A DNA stretch of 64,000 bases from Bacteroidota bacterium (GTDB taxonomy: Bacteria; Bacteroidota; Ignavibacteria; Ignavibacteriales; SURF-24): positions 1 to 64,000 of the forward strand of contig JAUZPB010000011.1 of assembly GCA_030706145.1 (NCBI GenBank), read 5' to 3'. How positions within the stretch are numbered: position 1 is the first letter of the stretch; the number at the start of each line of letters is the position of its first letter. The position numbers were made by a program, and so were the translations under genes. Of this stretch, positions 36,286-45,208 are shown piece by piece. Below the pieces are notes generated by a model that made no database searches, was not told the origin of the DNA, and saw only the letters and a program-made list of their open reading frames with translations.

Positions 36286-36834
36286 ATGAAACGATTCATG
36301 AAATCAATCTGTCATACGCTTGAAGACAAAAACGTATCGATTCCATTTTATACTCTTTTAGGTGTATCGGTTTTTATACTTATAAAGCGTCTTATCTCAA
36401 ATAAGAATCGACATGGGCAGGACAGTTTCAGAGCCGGTTCCACCCAATTTGATAATAAGCAATTAGGTACTTTAAGTCCCACAAATGCACAACTAGAAGG
36501 AAATGACATCCAAGAAGATACAAAATCAAGAGAAGACGAAGGGCAGCTGAAAAGCAACAACGGAGCTGTAACCTTACTAGAAGATACAGTCCCTGATAAT
36601 CCGCAGGCGCATAATGATGAACTAGTTGAAGAAGAGACTTTACTACAAGATGATTTTCAAATTGAAAGTAATGAAATTCCGCAGGATTCGATCATAGAAG
36701 TAATAAACGAAGTAACAGATCCTGCTCTTGCAAACAAGGGGCAATGCAAAGCAATAACAAAGAAAGGTATCAGATGTCGAAATAAGGCCGATAGTAGTGG
36801 CTACTGTTTTCAGCATAGAATGCATCCCCAATAA
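36286..36834 (+). CDS. Membrane-anchored protein with C-terminal Cys/His motif (DUF5763-like)
   Basis: The 182-residue protein has one membrane segment near the N-terminus (FYTLLGVSVFILIKRLI), a long acidic, Asn/Gln/Glu-rich linker, and a compact C-terminal motif CKAITKKGIRCRNKA...GYCFQH. Its C-x8-C-x10-C-x2-H spacing (positions in that motif) suggests a small metal-binding knuckle of the DUF5763 type. The ATG at 36286 follows GGAG and is preferred to a longer frame. It is the first plus-strand gene after 36 kb of minus-strand genes and lies 183 bases before a KAP-type NTPase. Function unknown. Confidence 0.65.
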   Translation: MKRFMKSICHTLEDKNVSIPFYTLLGVSVFILIKRLISNKNRHGQDSFRAGSTQFDNKQLGTLSPTNAQLEGNDIQEDTKSREDEGQLKSNNGAVTLLEDTVPDNPQAHNDELVEEETLLQDDFQIESNEIPQDSIIEVINEVTDPALANKGQCKAITKKGIRCRNKADSSGYCFQHRMHPQ

Positions 36835-37017
36835 TTCTTTCCTTTTTGGGTAAAAATGCCCATTTATTCGCCTTTTTCACTCCTTCTGCAAAAAAAAGAT
36901 TATAAAAAATAATAATTGACAAAATTGGGAAAATATTAGAAGTTTGTACAAGGAAAGTACCATACTTACTTTCAGGGGTTAATAATGCCTTGTTGAAGCG
37001 GATAAACATATAGAAAA

Positions 37018-39393
37018 ATGAATAAAGTGCAGACTAAAGAAGAGAAATTTGAAAATATACAGACGGTTAGCGTGAAAGGCCAGCATCTTAACGGTGGACC
37101 AGAAATTAGTGTGTACAAGACGGATGCCCCTTTAGAGAATCCTGAAGCAGATAAGTTTGACAGATATGATTTTTCCACAAAAATTGCTAAGGCAATCCTA
37201 GGCAGGGGAAATTCTGCTTCAATTGTAATGGGCTTATACGGTTCCTTCGGCACCGGAAAGACAACGGTATTAAATTTTATTAAAAGAGAACTATCGCAAA
37301 ATTCCCGTTGCCTTGTAATGAGTTTTAATGCTTGGCAATATCAGAATGATGAACAGATAGTCAGGGCATTTTTTGAAAATTTATCACAACTTTTCATTCA
37401 GGCCGGATTCGAAAATTCTGATGGTTCTATTGGAAATTTATTGGGCATTTATTCTAATCTGCTTTTACCAGGTAAATACAACATAGACTCTTCTATACCA
37501 TCTAGCAATAGTAAGCATAGCAAGAATACACAAGCTAAAACAATTTATGAAATAGGTCCGGTTAGAGAAAAGATTGAACAAATACTTAAGAATATATGCA
37601 GAAAAGTTATCATTCAAATTGATGATCTCGACAAAATTGACAGATCCCAGCTAAAGACTCTCCTTAGGCTTATTAAGTTAAATGCCAATTTTCCATATAC
37701 TATATTTATTCTGGCCTTTGATGAAGTAGTGGTTGCAAGAATTCTGGATGAAGAAAACGAGAATAAAAAAGAAAGAGGATCAGCTTTAAAGGAAAAGCTA
37801 CTTGATACAATAGTTCAAGTCCCCATAAAGCTTCCACACTTTAGTAGATTAAAGCTTGAAAAGTCATTTATTGAATGCATAAACGAGTTTTTATCAGAAA
37901 ATGGAATAACTCTTCTATTAGAAAAGTACAGAAAATTCCTTCGTACATTTAAGCATGGTTTTGCCTTAAGGGTAAAGGACATAAGAATGATAAAGCAATT
38001 TAGAAATGTCCTTTCTTTTACGCTTCCGATGCTTAAAGGTGAAGTTGATATAGTAGATTTTATTTTATTAGAAGCTTTAAGATATTTTTATCCCTCTGTT
38101 TATGAAGCAATTCAAAGTCAGCCCAGTATTTTCCAGGATTTGGAATCAACTAATACTAAACACTCAGAAAGTGCCAGGAAACTGGCTCAGAAGATTTTAG
38201 ATAAAGCTTTTGAAGATCTGCTTTTTGAAGAAAGAGCTGCTGTTAAATATTTGTTAGTTGTTCTATTCCCTATCCTTAGGAATATCTTTGAGCAGGATAC
38301 AACTGTTTTAATAAGCCAAGGAGCTGGGAAAGATGAATATGCAGCAAAAAGAAATTTTGGATTATTTTTTAATACTTCCGATTCTCAAAGCAGCAAAGCT
38401 GAGACAATTTTGGAGAATTTTTACAATCTCCTGGAATATGAAGACAGTGCAATAATAAAGTCCCAAATTGAAAAGATAAATAAGGATTTAGGAACAGTCG
38501 AGTTTATCTCTTCACTTAAAGCCAGGTTAGAGGCATTCAATGAATCGACCTCCACAGTGCTAATACAAGCACTTGGTCAAGCCGGGGAATGTTTCAGTAA
38601 TCCAGACACTCTATTTTCATTTTCAACTGTTTTTGATCACCCTGCGACTCTTATAAGAGAGCTGTTAAAGAAAATTCCAGATAAAACAAAACGTTTTACT
38701 ATAGCAAAACAACTGCTTAATGAATGTGAATCGGTGAGCTTTGCTTTTGAATGCTATAGGTGGATGTGCAGTTTAGAAAATGAGATGATGGAAGATAGGA
38801 TATTTGGACCACTTTTAGAACAAGAACTTGGAAGATATGTATCTGAAAGAATTGCAGAGTTTTCGAAAGAAGGGCCCATATATAAAAGGGCTCCCGAAGA
38901 ATCTCCTTTTTTACTTTCTGTCTGGGCCTATCTTTCAGGCAAAGACACAACAGGGGAATATTTAAAGAAGACATTTGATGAAGATAAAGACAATATATTT
39001 TTATTTCTCAAAACTTATTTGCCTGAAGACTTTTCAAGTAGTGACTTAAACAAAGATTCTTTTTTAGGCTTAGATCAGTTTAATGAAATTGGTAAACTAA
39101 TTGAGCCAGAAAAAGCATTTACTTCATTACTTGATAGCTTGGGTGAAGATTTTCTTCTTGGTGATAGAAAGGCTGCTCAAATCGGCTTAATACATTCTTC
39201 CACAAATGTACCCATAGAGACTGACAATGATCAAATTGGATTAAAATTTGCCCAAATGTACAAATCATTTGGCTTCATACATTCTTCAAAATCAAATCAA
39301 AAAGACCAAGAGCAGTTCAGAAAAGAAGGACAAACTGATCAAAGAAGAAAAGTCTCTGTAGTAAAAAAAGGCATTTATCGTCCGATAGCCTAA
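37018..39393 (+). CDS. KAP-family P-loop NTPase
   Basis: The 791-residue protein has Walker A GSFGTGKT (residues 75-82), the KAP hallmark FNAWQYQ (about 103-109) and Walker B IIQIDDLDKID (about 198-208), followed by the FILAFDEVVVARIL sensor block. No convincing membrane helices are seen, whereas classical KAP proteins have them inserted in the NTPase domain. The C-terminal 450 residues are helical and unrecognised. KAP NTPases include phage-exclusion proteins such as PifA, so a defence role is possible but unproven. Its neighbour upstream is a membrane-anchored Cys/His protein. Confidence 0.82.
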   Translation: MNKVQTKEEKFENIQTVSVKGQHLNGGPEISVYKTDAPLENPEADKFDRYDFSTKIAKAILGRGNSASIVMGLYGSFGTGKTTVLNFIKRELSQNSRCLVMSFNAWQYQNDEQIVRAFFENLSQLFIQAGFENSDGSIGNLLGIYSNLLLPGKYNIDSSIPSSNSKHSKNTQAKTIYEIGPVREKIEQILKNICRKVIIQIDDLDKIDRSQLKTLLRLIKLNANFPYTIFILAFDEVVVARILDEENENKKERGSALKEKLLDTIVQVPIKLPHFSRLKLEKSFIECINEFLSENGITLLLEKYRKFLRTFKHGFALRVKDIRMIKQFRNVLSFTLPMLKGEVDIVDFILLEALRYFYPSVYEAIQSQPSIFQDLESTNTKHSESARKLAQKILDKAFEDLLFEERAAVKYLLVVLFPILRNIFEQDTTVLISQGAGKDEYAAKRNFGLFFNTSDSQSSKAETILENFYNLLEYEDSAIIKSQIEKINKDLGTVEFISSLKARLEAFNESTSTVLIQALGQAGECFSNPDTLFSFSTVFDHPATLIRELLKKIPDKTKRFTIAKQLLNECESVSFAFECYRWMCSLENEMMEDRIFGPLLEQELGRYVSERIAEFSKEGPIYKRAPEESPFLLSVWAYLSGKDTTGEYLKKTFDEDKDNIFLFLKTYLPEDFSSSDLNKDSFLGLDQFNEIGKLIEPEKAFTSLLDSLGEDFLLGDRKAAQIGLIHSSTNVPIETDNDQIGLKFAQMYKSFGFIHSSKSNQKDQEQFRKEGQTDQRRKVSVVKKGIYRPIA

Positions 39394-39422
39394 AAAGCAG
39401 AGAATTAAAAATTGTAATTTAT

Positions 39423-39456
39423 ATAGCACTTCGAGTGTTATAGTTTTGTTTTTTTT
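39423..39456 (+). terminator. Terminator after the KAP NTPase gene
   Basis: ATAGCACT (39423-39430) pairs with AGTGTTAT (39434-39441) around TCG, with one G-T pair, and a T-rich run follows (39444-39456). It separates the KAP gene from nagA. Confidence 0.75.
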
Positions 39457-39528
39457 ACTGAATAGCTAATCCAGCCCGATTTGCTTAAAGCAGGTAATCA
39501 AATATTAGTATAAATCTTAGGAATTAAA

Positions 39529-40689
39529 ATGAACAAAAGACTAATAATTAAAAATTGCAACATTATCAATACAACTTCAGCAGATGACCAGAATGCAGAC
39601 ATACTTATTGAAGGTGGAGAAATAGAAGATATCAACAAAGGGATAGAATCAAAAGACTGCACAGAAATTGATTCAGAAGGAAGAATTGTGGTTCCAGGCT
39701 TTATAGAAGTTCATATTCAAGGAGCAGGAGGCTCTGATGTTCTTGATAACAGTAAAGAAGCCTTAGAGAATATCTCAAAGACATTAGCAAGGTTAGGAAC
39801 AACAACCTATCTTGGGACAACTGTCGTTAGACCACAAGAAGACAATAAACATTTAAGACTTGCAAGGCAACATGTAAATAAAGATTTAGGAGGGGCAAAA
39901 TTATTAGGATTCCATCTAGAAGGCCCGTTTATCAATCCTAAAAAGAAAGGTGGACTTGATCCAAATTCGATCTATGAACCAAGCCCAAAGGCACTTGATG
40001 AGATTTTAGATGTTCTGGGTGATACACTAAAAATGATGACAATAGCCCCAGAGGTTCCTGGGAACCTTGATTTAATAAAGCTGCTTGTTAAGAATAAAGT
40101 AATAGCATCATTTGCACATTCAGATGCAAATTATGAAGAGACAAAAGCAGGATTTGAAGCTGGCATTAGCCATGTAACTCATCTTTTCAATGCTATGCAA
40201 TCGCTCAGCCACAGAAGTCCAGGGCCGCTGGGGGCAATTTTTGAAAATGAAAAAATCACAGCTCAGCTAATTAGTGATGGTCATCATTTGCATCCTTCGG
40301 TAGTCAATCTTGCCTACAAATTACTTGGAAGTGAGAGATGTATTTGCATAACAGATGGAATGCAGGCGATGGGACTACCTGAAGGCAAATATCTTTACAA
40401 TGGCCGCGAATATATTTCCAAGTCAGGAGCAGCAAGATATCCAGATGGAACTCTAATAGGCTCCACAATGAGTTTAGGAAACATAGCTGTAAAATTCATG
40501 GAATTCACAAAATGCTCCTTCAAGACAGCAATGCAGACAATTACGACAAATCCTGCAAAACTCCTTGGAATTTATGATAAGAAGGGATCGGTTGACATTG
40601 GGAAAGATGCTGATCTGGTTCTTTTAGACAGTGATTACTCAGTGTACATGACAATAGTAAATGGGCAAATTGTTTACAAGAAGAAATAA
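39529..40689 (+). CDS. nagA: N-acetylglucosamine-6-phosphate deacetylase
   Basis: The 386-residue amidohydrolase has the family blocks FIEVHIQGAGG, LGFHLEGPFINPKKKG (metal-binding Glu), the histidines in SFAHSDANYEET and HVTHLFNAMQ, and the catalytic Asp in CITDGMQ. It removes the acetyl group from GlcNAc-6-phosphate, the first committed step of amino-sugar breakdown. AGGAATTAAA precedes the ATG. No nagB deaminase is in the window; the convergent SIS gene, permease and ROK kinase likely belong to the same use of amino sugars. Confidence 0.94.
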   Translation: MNKRLIIKNCNIINTTSADDQNADILIEGGEIEDINKGIESKDCTEIDSEGRIVVPGFIEVHIQGAGGSDVLDNSKEALENISKTLARLGTTTYLGTTVVRPQEDNKHLRLARQHVNKDLGGAKLLGFHLEGPFINPKKKGGLDPNSIYEPSPKALDEILDVLGDTLKMMTIAPEVPGNLDLIKLLVKNKVIASFAHSDANYEETKAGFEAGISHVTHLFNAMQSLSHRSPGPLGAIFENEKITAQLISDGHHLHPSVVNLAYKLLGSERCICITDGMQAMGLPEGKYLYNGREYISKSGAARYPDGTLIGSTMSLGNIAVKFMEFTKCSFKTAMQTITTNPAKLLGIYDKKGSVDIGKDADLVLLDSDYSVYMTIVNGQIVYKKK

Positions 40690-40701
40690 GAAGATATTAG
40701 T

Positions 40702-40735
40702 AAAGCAGGCATTGGAAAGACCGATGCCTGCTTTT
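40702..40735 (+). terminator. Terminator between nagA and the SIS gene
   Basis: AAAGCAGGCAT (40702-40712) pairs with ATGCCTGCTTT (40724-40734), followed by TTTT on the plus strand. It ends nagA and lies in the gap between convergent genes. Confidence 0.88.
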
Positions 40736-40746
40736 TTAATGCAGTA

Positions 40747-41508
40747 TTAAACGTTTGCAATTCTTTTTTTGTATTCAGCCAAAGCCTCATCCAATCTTTC
40801 CTTTGCAGTAGTATCACCAGGTACATTGTGTGAAGGATGGATATAAAGTTTAACTCCTCTGTCAGCCAGGATCTCTGCGACAGTAGTAATAGTCATCCAT
40901 ACGCAAGTAACAAAAGCCAATGTAGAGACAGGGCCTACTTTATCCTTATGATTTTTCAAAGGAACTGAAGCATCTTCAATTGGAGCGCAGGAGTCGACAA
41001 CTATATCAGCTATATCAAATATTGTTTTACCTGAGGAGTGTCTTGTTGTTTTTCCTTTTGCATTTGAAGCTGAGCCAAAGACAATAAGTTTCATACCACG
41101 TTTTTTAGCTTCAAGGGCGACATCGATATTAACATTATTAATACCTGTATGAGAGAATATCCACATACAATCTCTTGGGTCAAAATTATAGCCCTTCATT
41201 ATTTCAACGCCATAGCCTTCAACTCTTTCCAAAAAGACGAACTGATGAACGCCCATTTCTCCTACAATTCTTGTAAAGAAAGTTAATGGAAGCTCGACCA
41301 TAGGGTGAAAGCCCACAAATCCTCCAATACGAGGATACATTTCTTCAACTGGTATAGTTGCGTGTCCGCATCCAAATGTATGGACCCATCTTCCTGCTTC
41401 AATTGTATCAGCCATAGCCTCTGCAGCTTTTCTGATATTATCCATCTGAGTGTTTTCAATATTATCCATTACGCTTCTAGCGTTTTCTAACCATTGTTTA
41501 GCAAGCAT
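40747..41508 (-). CDS. SIS-domain protein, UPF0309 family
   Basis: The 253-residue protein matches the UPF0309 sugar-isomerase-like family: ENTQMDNIRKAAEAMAD, GRWVHTFGCGHATIP, GGFVGFHPMVEL, FLERVEGYG and WIFSHTGINNVNIDVAL. SIS domains bind phosphosugars, and family members lie in amino-sugar and other sugar operons, but the reaction is not known to me. It is the last gene of a minus-strand group with an MFS permease and a ROK kinase, and is convergent with nagA. An isomerase/deaminase-like role on GlcN-6-phosphate is a guess. Confidence 0.82.
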   Translation of the reverse strand: MLAKQWLENARSVMDNIENTQMDNIRKAAEAMADTIEAGRWVHTFGCGHATIPVEEMYPRIGGFVGFHPMVELPLTFFTRIVGEMGVHQFVFLERVEGYGVEIMKGYNFDPRDCMWIFSHTGINNVNIDVALEAKKRGMKLIVFGSASNAKGKTTRHSSGKTIFDIADIVVDSCAPIEDASVPLKNHKDKVGPVSTLAFVTCVWMTITTVAEILADRGVKLYIHPSHNVPGDTTAKERLDEALAEYKKRIANV

Positions 41509-41538
41509 TTTTACTCCTTAGTTAATAAAATATATTTT

Positions 41539-42699
41539 TTAGATTTTTATTTTAGCAGATATTCTTCTTAATACAATTGAAAGAATAAATGACATTAAGA
41601 TTAAACTAATTAAAAGAATTATCGGGAATTGTTTAATTCCGAATGATTGAGAGACAGCCCCAACCAGGTAATTTAGTATTGTATTTCCAATCAGGCCAAT
41701 AACGATGACAATGCTAAAGGCTGTTCCTGAAAGATTTGCATAGATATCGCCAACATATCCAAGTACAACAGGAAACGTTGCAGCGAACCCAATGCCTAAG
41801 AGCACAAGACCAATAATTGCAGAAAATAGTGATGAAGCAAACATCAAACAAAGGCTACCAGCTACTGCAACACCAATACACATAAATAGTACACGGTAAG
41901 AAGGCAGGCGTTTAAGAAGGAAGCCAAGTACTAACCTTGCAACTGTCAGGCCAAGCATAAGATAGGAAAGAGCAATTAGAGCATTTTCAGGAGATAATTT
42001 TACTTCTTGTTGAAGGTGAGTAGTAGACCAATTATTAACAATACCTTCAACACCACTTTCAAGAAATAGGATAAGTCCCATAAGTATTAAAGTTGCATCT
42101 TTTAATAATGCAATGCTCTTCTTTAAGGGAACACCTTGTGGCTGTTTTGGGACAGGAAATTTTATGAAACAGAAGTATAAAACAGGAAGCAATACAAAAA
42201 AGCCGACTGCTGAAATAATAAGAGTATAGGAATAAGTTTTTGACAATAAAGCCAGGATTGCAGGCATTCCAAGAGCGCCTATTCCAAAGAATACGCCAAG
42301 CAGGCTTAAATTAGCGCCTTTACCTTCGGAGCTAATATCAGCAACAAGCGCATTAGTTTCGCCATTTAAGACTCCACCACCAAAGCCAATTAAAAAGATC
42401 GAAATCTGAAGCATAGAGAATGCCTCTGCATAAGCGATTCCCTCAAGTCCAAGAAAGACCAATAATGAACATACGATCAAAAGCATCTTATAGCCATAGC
42501 GGTCAATTATGGGACCAAAGACCACAGAACCGACTAGAATTCCGATTGGAAGAAGAGAGACAAGTGAACCAGCTGTCAGCTTATCCATTGCAAATTTTTC
42601 AGTCAGTGAGGGTAGTATAGAGCCTACGGAAATCATTACGACTCCAAAGAGCAGCATTCCCAGGCAAGCAGCAGTAAAAACTAAATTCTTCTTGTACAT
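41539..42699 (-). CDS. MFS transporter, probable sugar permease
   Basis: The 386-residue protein has about twelve membrane helices, the MFS loop GPIIDRYGYKML (about residues 62-73) and the mirrored second-half loop. It is shorter than the FHS-type permease at 1101 and has no clear sugar signature. It sits between the ROK kinase (17 bases) and the UPF0309 gene (30 bases) on the same strand, so import of an amino sugar or related monosaccharide is likely. Confidence 0.83.
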   Translation of the reverse strand: MYKKNLVFTAACLGMLLFGVVMISVGSILPSLTEKFAMDKLTAGSLVSLLPIGILVGSVVFGPIIDRYGYKMLLIVCSLLVFLGLEGIAYAEAFSMLQISIFLIGFGGGVLNGETNALVADISSEGKGANLSLLGVFFGIGALGMPAILALLSKTYSYTLIISAVGFFVLLPVLYFCFIKFPVPKQPQGVPLKKSIALLKDATLILMGLILFLESGVEGIVNNWSTTHLQQEVKLSPENALIALSYLMLGLTVARLVLGFLLKRLPSYRVLFMCIGVAVAGSLCLMFASSLFSAIIGLVLLGIGFAATFPVVLGYVGDIYANLSGTAFSIVIVIGLIGNTILNYLVGAVSQSFGIKQFPIILLISLILMSFILSIVLRRISAKIKI

Positions 42700-42716
42700 T
42701 TTAACCTCTGAAAATA

Positions 42717-43682
42717 TTAATTCTTATTTTCTAAATTTCTAAGTGCAAGGTAACCTGCTCCAAAAAGTCCTGCATCGCCACCCAGTTTAGAGCCTTCAAG
42801 CTTTACCTGATTAATACTTATTGGCTGAGCCCATTTTCTAGCCTCCTGCATAATTTGTTCCAGGAAGGCAACTGCCGGTCCAAAGACACCACCGCCAAAG
42901 ATAATCTTTTCGGGATTAAACAAGCTTACCAAATTAGCCACTGTCATTCCCCAAAACTCTATTGCAATTTGAAGTGTTTTTACGGCAATTTTGTCATCTG
43001 CTTTATGAGCGCTAAAAACATCATAAGCCGTTAATGACTCAATTGGTTTTTCTCTAAGGACACCTGAATACTCGTGATCTTGTTCAAGAAGTTCCTTTGC
43101 AACTTTTGCAATTCCCTCGCCCGAGGCATGGAACTCAAAGCAACCGCAAGAAACATATTTTGAATAAAATGGTCTATCCAAGGCCAACCACCCTATTGCA
43201 CCAGCAATGTCGTTAGATCCCCTAAGAATATTTCCATCTACAAGTATACCGGCACCGATTCCAGTACCTACGGCTAAGAATATGGCATCTTTACATCCCA
43301 CTGCATTTCCTATCCATGCTTCGCCAAGAATGTAACAAGCCCTGTCACTATCTATCTTTACGATAATACTATCATCTTTAATAATATCTTTAATTTCCTG
43401 AAGCAACGGATAATCTTCCCAGCCAGGAATATTAGGAGCCCAGACCTTACCTGTCTTTGACCAGCTTATACCTGGGATACAGACACCAATTGCTTTTAAT
43501 TTAATTTTATTTTCCTTTGCAAATAAGAGAAATTCTTTCAAGATTTTTTCAATTAATTCTCCTACTTCCCTGCCCTGCCTTTTTTCTAAGGGAAGGATCA
43601 TTTTGTGAAGTATTTCACCCGAATTGCTAAAGACTGCTCCGGCAAGTTTAGTCCCTCCCAGATCAAGCCCTATTACTGCCAT
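42717..43682 (-). CDS. ROK-family sugar kinase
   Basis: A 321-residue ROK protein with DLGGTKLAGA (about residues 6-15), GVCIPGIS, GTGIGAGILVDG and a Cys-Gly-Cys at about residue 182, part of the usual zinc site. No DNA-binding domain precedes it. It is first in an operon with an MFS permease and an SIS protein, convergent with nagA, so N-acetylglucosamine or N-acetylmannosamine is a reasonable substrate. It is distinct from the ROK kinase at 229. Confidence 0.85.
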   Translation of the reverse strand: MAVIGLDLGGTKLAGAVFSNSGEILHKMILPLEKRQGREVGELIEKILKEFLLFAKENKIKLKAIGVCIPGISWSKTGKVWAPNIPGWEDYPLLQEIKDIIKDDSIIVKIDSDRACYILGEAWIGNAVGCKDAIFLAVGTGIGAGILVDGNILRGSNDIAGAIGWLALDRPFYSKYVSCGCFEFHASGEGIAKVAKELLEQDHEYSGVLREKPIESLTAYDVFSAHKADDKIAVKTLQIAIEFWGMTVANLVSLFNPEKIIFGGGVFGPAVAFLEQIMQEARKWAQPISINQVKLEGSKLGGDAGLFGAGYLALRNLENKN

Positions 43683-44085
43683 ACATAACCTCTATTGTTT
43701 TCTTAGATTGTACTTTCTTCAAAAAAAAGGCGCAAAGACCGATTCAAAATTATACCAACATCAATACATCTTATTCAGCCATATTGCCAAATGATCTAAT
43801 CAAGTTCTGACATACCGGACTCATACTAACGCCCTGAAACCTATCATATTGAAAAAGAAATGTCAAGAAGACTATTTTTGTAAAAAAAGTTGTTGACTTT
43901 AAAAAATATTTCACTTATGAAGAATAAACCGGGTCAAATTTATTCTAGAAGGAAGGAGCAATTTCAGAATTAAAAGGAACTTTCAATTGTCTTTTTCTCA
44001 TTAACTATTTATGGATAAAGATATTCGCACTTGATTAGGAGTCTTTAGCAATAGTATCTTACCTTTGAGTTTAACAGGAGGGCTA
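43683..44085. other. Divergent intergenic region (ROK operon / DUF6588-like gene)
   Basis: This gap of about 400 bases separates the ROK operon (leftward) from the DUF6588-like gene (rightward). It holds a candidate promoter at 43893-43921 and an AGGAGG-type ribosome-binding site right before the rightward ATG. No RNA gene, repeat array or other coding frame was recognised. Confidence 0.5.
43893..43921 (+). promoter_or_regulatory. Candidate sigma-70-like promoter for the DUF6588-like gene
   Basis: TTGACT (43893-43898) and TATGAA (43916-43921) are separated by 17 bases, five and four matches to the usual hexamers. It lies about 165 bases upstream of the ATG at 44086. A long leader would result, so the assignment is tentative. 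Confidence 0.35.
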
Positions 44086-45171
44086 ATGTATAGAACTACT
44101 ACTAAATACACATTTATTCTTCTTTTTCTTTTCTCAACTATTTCAGAAGGGCAAAATATCAATGAATCTCTGCAACAGTTGACAGAAACTGCCGCCAGAG
44201 AATATTTGAAGCCTGTAGGAAATGGTTTTGGGGCAAATCTAAATACCGGGTGGGTTACACGTTCACCCAAAGCCGAGCTATATGGCTTGGATATACAAAT
44301 AGGTATAGTTGTAATGGGAGCATTCATGCCAAGTGATTCGAAGTCGTTTTCTGTTACAGGCAATGTGCAGTTTACTGCATCACAGGCAGAAGAGATTATA
44401 AATTCAGTTGACTGGGCGCAGTATAATATGACACCAGAAGAGGAACAGAATGCGCAGAACAATTTAAGGGTCCTATTATTGCAGAATGTTTTTCCAGCAC
44501 AAATTACAGGACCAACAGTAATAGGGAGTAAAAAGGATCAGGTTAGGATCATACTTCAGCAAAGTCAATATAATTACCAGGGGCAGCAGATCTATATCCC
44601 ACAGACTGAATTTTCGACAAACGTAAAGGGAGTTTTAGAAGATTATAACATATTACCATTTGCTGCGCCACAACTTACAGTAGGGACATTATTTGGTACG
44701 CAGCTTACTTTGCGTTGGGTTCCGAATGTAACTTTCGATCCAAGTGTAGGAAAGGTCAATTATTTCGGTTTTGGGATACAGCATAATCCCCTTGTATGGC
44801 TTATGTCACCATTACCAGTGGACTTATCCTTGGGATTCTTCTGGCAACACCTTACATCTGGAGATTATCTAGAAAGTACAGCCACAGAGTTCGGGATTTA
44901 TGCTAGCAAGACATTTGGTCCAACATATACAAATGTCACTCCATATGTTGGTCTTTCATATCAAAATTCAACATCTACCGTAAGCTATGATCTAATACAA
45001 ACTACCAATTTTGGAACAACCTCTAACAGAATATCTTTTGATATGAAAGGAGAGAATTCAAGTAAATTTTTGATAGGTCTGGCATTCAGGTTAGGAGTGC
45101 TTAACTTAAACATAGATTATAATGTAGCAAAATTTAGTACTCTTGGAGGTGGAATTTCTTTTTTATTTTAA
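44086..45171 (+). CDS. Secreted/outer-membrane protein, DUF6588-like
   Basis: A 361-residue protein with a signal peptide (MYRTTTKYTFILLFLFST) and beta-rich, aromatic- and Gly-rich sequence ending in GGGISFLF, an outer-membrane barrel type terminus. The N-terminal LKPVGNGFGANLNTGWV and LYGLDIQIG blocks resemble the DUF6588 family seen in Bacteroidota. Function unknown. The ATG at 44086 follows CAGGAGGGCTA, a strong ribosome-binding site, and excludes the longer TTG-started frame. It is monocistronic and convergent with the EamA transporter. Confidence 0.7.
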   Translation: MYRTTTKYTFILLFLFSTISEGQNINESLQQLTETAAREYLKPVGNGFGANLNTGWVTRSPKAELYGLDIQIGIVVMGAFMPSDSKSFSVTGNVQFTASQAEEIINSVDWAQYNMTPEEEQNAQNNLRVLLLQNVFPAQITGPTVIGSKKDQVRIILQQSQYNYQGQQIYIPQTEFSTNVKGVLEDYNILPFAAPQLTVGTLFGTQLTLRWVPNVTFDPSVGKVNYFGFGIQHNPLVWLMSPLPVDLSLGFFWQHLTSGDYLESTATEFGIYASKTFGPTYTNVTPYVGLSYQNSTSTVSYDLIQTTNFGTTSNRISFDMKGENSSKFLIGLAFRLGVLNLNIDYNVAKFSTLGGGISFLF

Positions 45172-45208
45172 CACAACCATATAAGAATCTAGTTAGTAAT
45201 AATTTTGT

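Noticed and set aside
36916-36938. TTGACA upstream of the KAP gene as a promoter
   Set aside because: No acceptable -10 hexamer lies at 16-18 bases; the nearest AT-rich hexamer is only 11 bases away.
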